A stretch of DNA of 35,458 bases, taken from assembly GCA_000431515.1 (NCBI GenBank), contig HF991313.1, forward strand, positions 3,625 to 39,082, in the 5' to 3' direction. The notes below the pieces were generated by a model. The model searched no databases, was not told where the DNA came from, and saw only the letters and a list, made by a program, of their open reading frames with translations. The DNA comes from Clostridium sp. CAG:632. Its GTDB lineage: Bacteria > Bacillota > Clostridia > Lachnospirales > Lachnospiraceae. Made by a program: the position numbers and the translations under genes. Positions 34,016 to 35,458 of the stretch are shown one piece after another. The stretch's first letter is position 1, and each line of letters starts with the position of its first letter.

Positions 34016-34045
34016 GTAATATCGGAATGAAAAGGAGGAAGAATT

Positions 34046-35458
34046 ATGTGTGGTATTGTAGGTTATGTTGGTGAAGCACAGGCAGCACCGATTCTGTTAG
34101 ATGGATTGTCCAAACTGGAATACCGTGGCTATGATTCTGCCGGTGTGGCTGTCTTTGATGGTGAGAAAATCAATGTGGTAAAGGCAAAAGGACATTTGCA
34201 GGCATTACGGGATCTCACACAGGATGGTGCAGGATTGAAAGGAACCGTGGGTATCGGTCATACCAGATGGGCAACGCATGGTGAACCTTCTGTTATTAAT
34301 GCACATCCACATTATAATCAGAGCCATACAATTGCGGTTGTTCATAATGGAATTATAGAAAATTATCAGCAATTAAGGGATAAGTTGATTTCAAAGGGGT
34401 ATCAGTTCTGTTCCGATACGGATACAGAGGTAGTAGCACATTTATTGGATTATTATTATAAAGGAGATCCGAGAGAAACGATTTTTAAGGTGTTGCACCG
34501 GGTGATCGGTTCGTATGCATTTGGTATCCTGTTCCAGGATCATCCGGGAAAGGTCTATGCAGTCAAGAAAGATGCTCCGTTAGTTGTAGGCGTATCAGAT
34601 GAGGGTAATTATATTGCTTCGGATGTGCCGGCAATTCTGCAGCATACCAGAAAGGTTTATTATGTAGATAATTATGAACTGGCAGAGCTTTCGGAGAAGG
34701 AGGTTCATTTCTTCAATCAGGATTGCGAGGAGATTCAGAAAGAACTCTCGACTGTAGAGTGGGATGTGGAAGCGGCAGAAAAAGGCGGCTATGAGCATTT
34801 TATGTTAAAGGAGATTTATGAGCAGCCAAAGGCAGTTGAATCAACAATCAGTCCGCGGATCAAGGGCGGACGAATTGTAATTGATGAGCTGAACATGACG
34901 GAAGATGAGATCCGGAAGGTGAGTCGGATTTATATTATCGGATGCGGTTCGGCCTATCATGTAGGTATGGTAGGAAAATATGTGCTGGAAAAGATGACAA
35001 GGATACCGGTAGAGGTGGATCTGGCATCGGAATTCCGATATCGGGATCCGATTCTGGAGCCGAATGCCATGGTAATTATCATCAGCCAGTCCGGAGAGAC
35101 TGCAGATTCGCTGGCGGCGCTTCGGATGGCGCAGAGCCTTGGCGCTAAGGTGCTGGGAATTGTTAATGTTGTCGGCAGTACGATTGCCAGAGAGGCAGAT
35201 AATGTTATGTACACCTGGGCAGGACCGGAGATTTCGGTAGCAACGACCAAGGCGTACAGTACGCAGCTGACTGCCATATATATGCTGGGTATTTTGTTTG
35301 GTGAGGCGCGTGGAGTGATCACACCGGAGGAGTATGCAGAGAAGATAAAAGAATTGCAGCTTCTGCCGGAGAAGATTCAGGAAATTCTGGGTGATAAGGA
35401 ACGTATTCAGTGGTTTGCAACCAAATATTCCAATGCGGAGCACATATTCTTTATCGGA
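34046..35458 (+). CDS. glmS: Glutamine-fructose-6-phosphate aminotransferase, 3' partial
   Basis: The open frame runs from ATG 34046 to the window end, 471 codons with no stop, so the gene continues. AGGAGG (34033-34038) is 7 bases before the ATG. The product begins MCGIVGYVG with the Cys2 nucleophile of the glutaminase domain; RGYDSAG, RWATHG and HPHYNQ follow. The isomerase half has GCGSAYH and SQSGETADS in its first SIS domain, and the visible end reads HIFFIG of the second SIS domain. It makes glucosamine-6-phosphate from fructose-6-phosphate and glutamine, feeding UDP-GlcNAc for peptidoglycan and glycans. The gap of 87 bases before it is too short for a full glmS ribozyme. Confidence 0.97.
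   Translation, partial: MCGIVGYVGEAQAAPILLDGLSKLEYRGYDSAGVAVFDGEKINVVKAKGHLQALRDLTQDGAGLKGTVGIGHTRWATHGEPSVINAHPHYNQSHTIAVVHNGIIENYQQLRDKLISKGYQFCSDTDTEVVAHLLDYYYKGDPRETIFKVLHRVIGSYAFGILFQDHPGKVYAVKKDAPLVVGVSDEGNYIASDVPAILQHTRKVYYVDNYELAELSEKEVHFFNQDCEEIQKELSTVEWDVEAAEKGGYEHFMLKEIYEQPKAVESTISPRIKGGRIVIDELNMTEDEIRKVSRIYIIGCGSAYHVGMVGKYVLEKMTRIPVEVDLASEFRYRDPILEPNAMVIIISQSGETADSLAALRMAQSLGAKVLGIVNVVGSTIAREADNVMYTWAGPEISVATTKAYSTQLTAIYMLGILFGEARGVITPEEYAEKIKELQLLPEKIQEILGDKERIQWFATKYSNAEHIFFIG

Noticed and set aside
34046..35458. Minus-strand open frames at 34595-34798, 34841-35443 and 34957-35322 as genes
   Set aside because: They lie opposite the clearly coding glmS frame and show no family motifs.

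Overview
The window reads as part of a low-to-mid GC Firmicutes chromosome, most likely a gut-type Lachnospiraceae (Clostridia). The grounds are strong AGGAGG-type ribosome binding sites, secreted cell-wall hydrolases ending in DUF4214 repeats, a Clostridia-style GH73 glucosaminidase and dense long operons. Genus cannot be fixed from sequence reading alone. No rRNA, tRNA, insertion sequence, phage or CRISPR array was seen.

Layout. (1) 1-4322: the 3' end of a type II fatty-acid/polyketide-like operon: a 5'-truncated double ketosynthase whose second half has lost all catalytic residues, a FabG-like reductase, a FabZ-like dehydratase, an Fe-S flavoprotein-like redox enzyme and a DUF308-like membrane protein. 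(2) 4426-6561: a secreted zinc amidase with four DUF4214-type units and its own promoter. (3) 6675-15560: a surface-glycan block: a small DUF4214-like protein, a large GT4 fusion with a possible Stealth-like phosphotransferase half, two GT-C-like membrane proteins and a secreted GH73 glucosaminidase with DUF4214 units. (4) 15674-28815: a long operon for a CDP-linked deoxysugar: rfbF, rfbG, rfbH, gtrA-like, an HMGL-type aldolase with an extra C-terminal domain, a HAD phosphatase, an acetolactate-synthase-like TPP enzyme, an SDR reductase, two GT2 transferases, a GT87-like enzyme and UDP-glucose dehydrogenase. (5) 28949-32080, minus strand: rmd, gmd and manC, expected to give GDP-D-rhamnose. (6) 32231-35458: a phosphohexomutase and the 5' part of glmS, both supplying sugar phosphates.

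How it works together. Regions 3-5 look like one cell-surface polysaccharide locus. The mutase supplies hexose-1-phosphates. RfbF/G/H would make a CDP-3,6-dideoxy-4-ketohexose. A YerE-like TPP enzyme could then attach a two-carbon or longer acyl branch at C4, and the SDR could reduce the product. GtrA-like and polyprenyl-phosphate GT2 proteins with GT-C enzymes would decorate a glycan on the outer face. The aldolase and HAD genes between RfbH and the TPP enzyme are not needed for yersiniose A as known, so they may supply a different 2-oxoacid donor and hence a different branched sugar. This is the best candidate for an undescribed pathway here; the double ketosynthase cluster is the second.

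Not seen here: an E3-type reductase for RfbH, an initiating sugar-phosphate transferase, Wzx/Wzy or an ABC exporter. These may lie outside the window. No stretch over 300 bases is without a gene.
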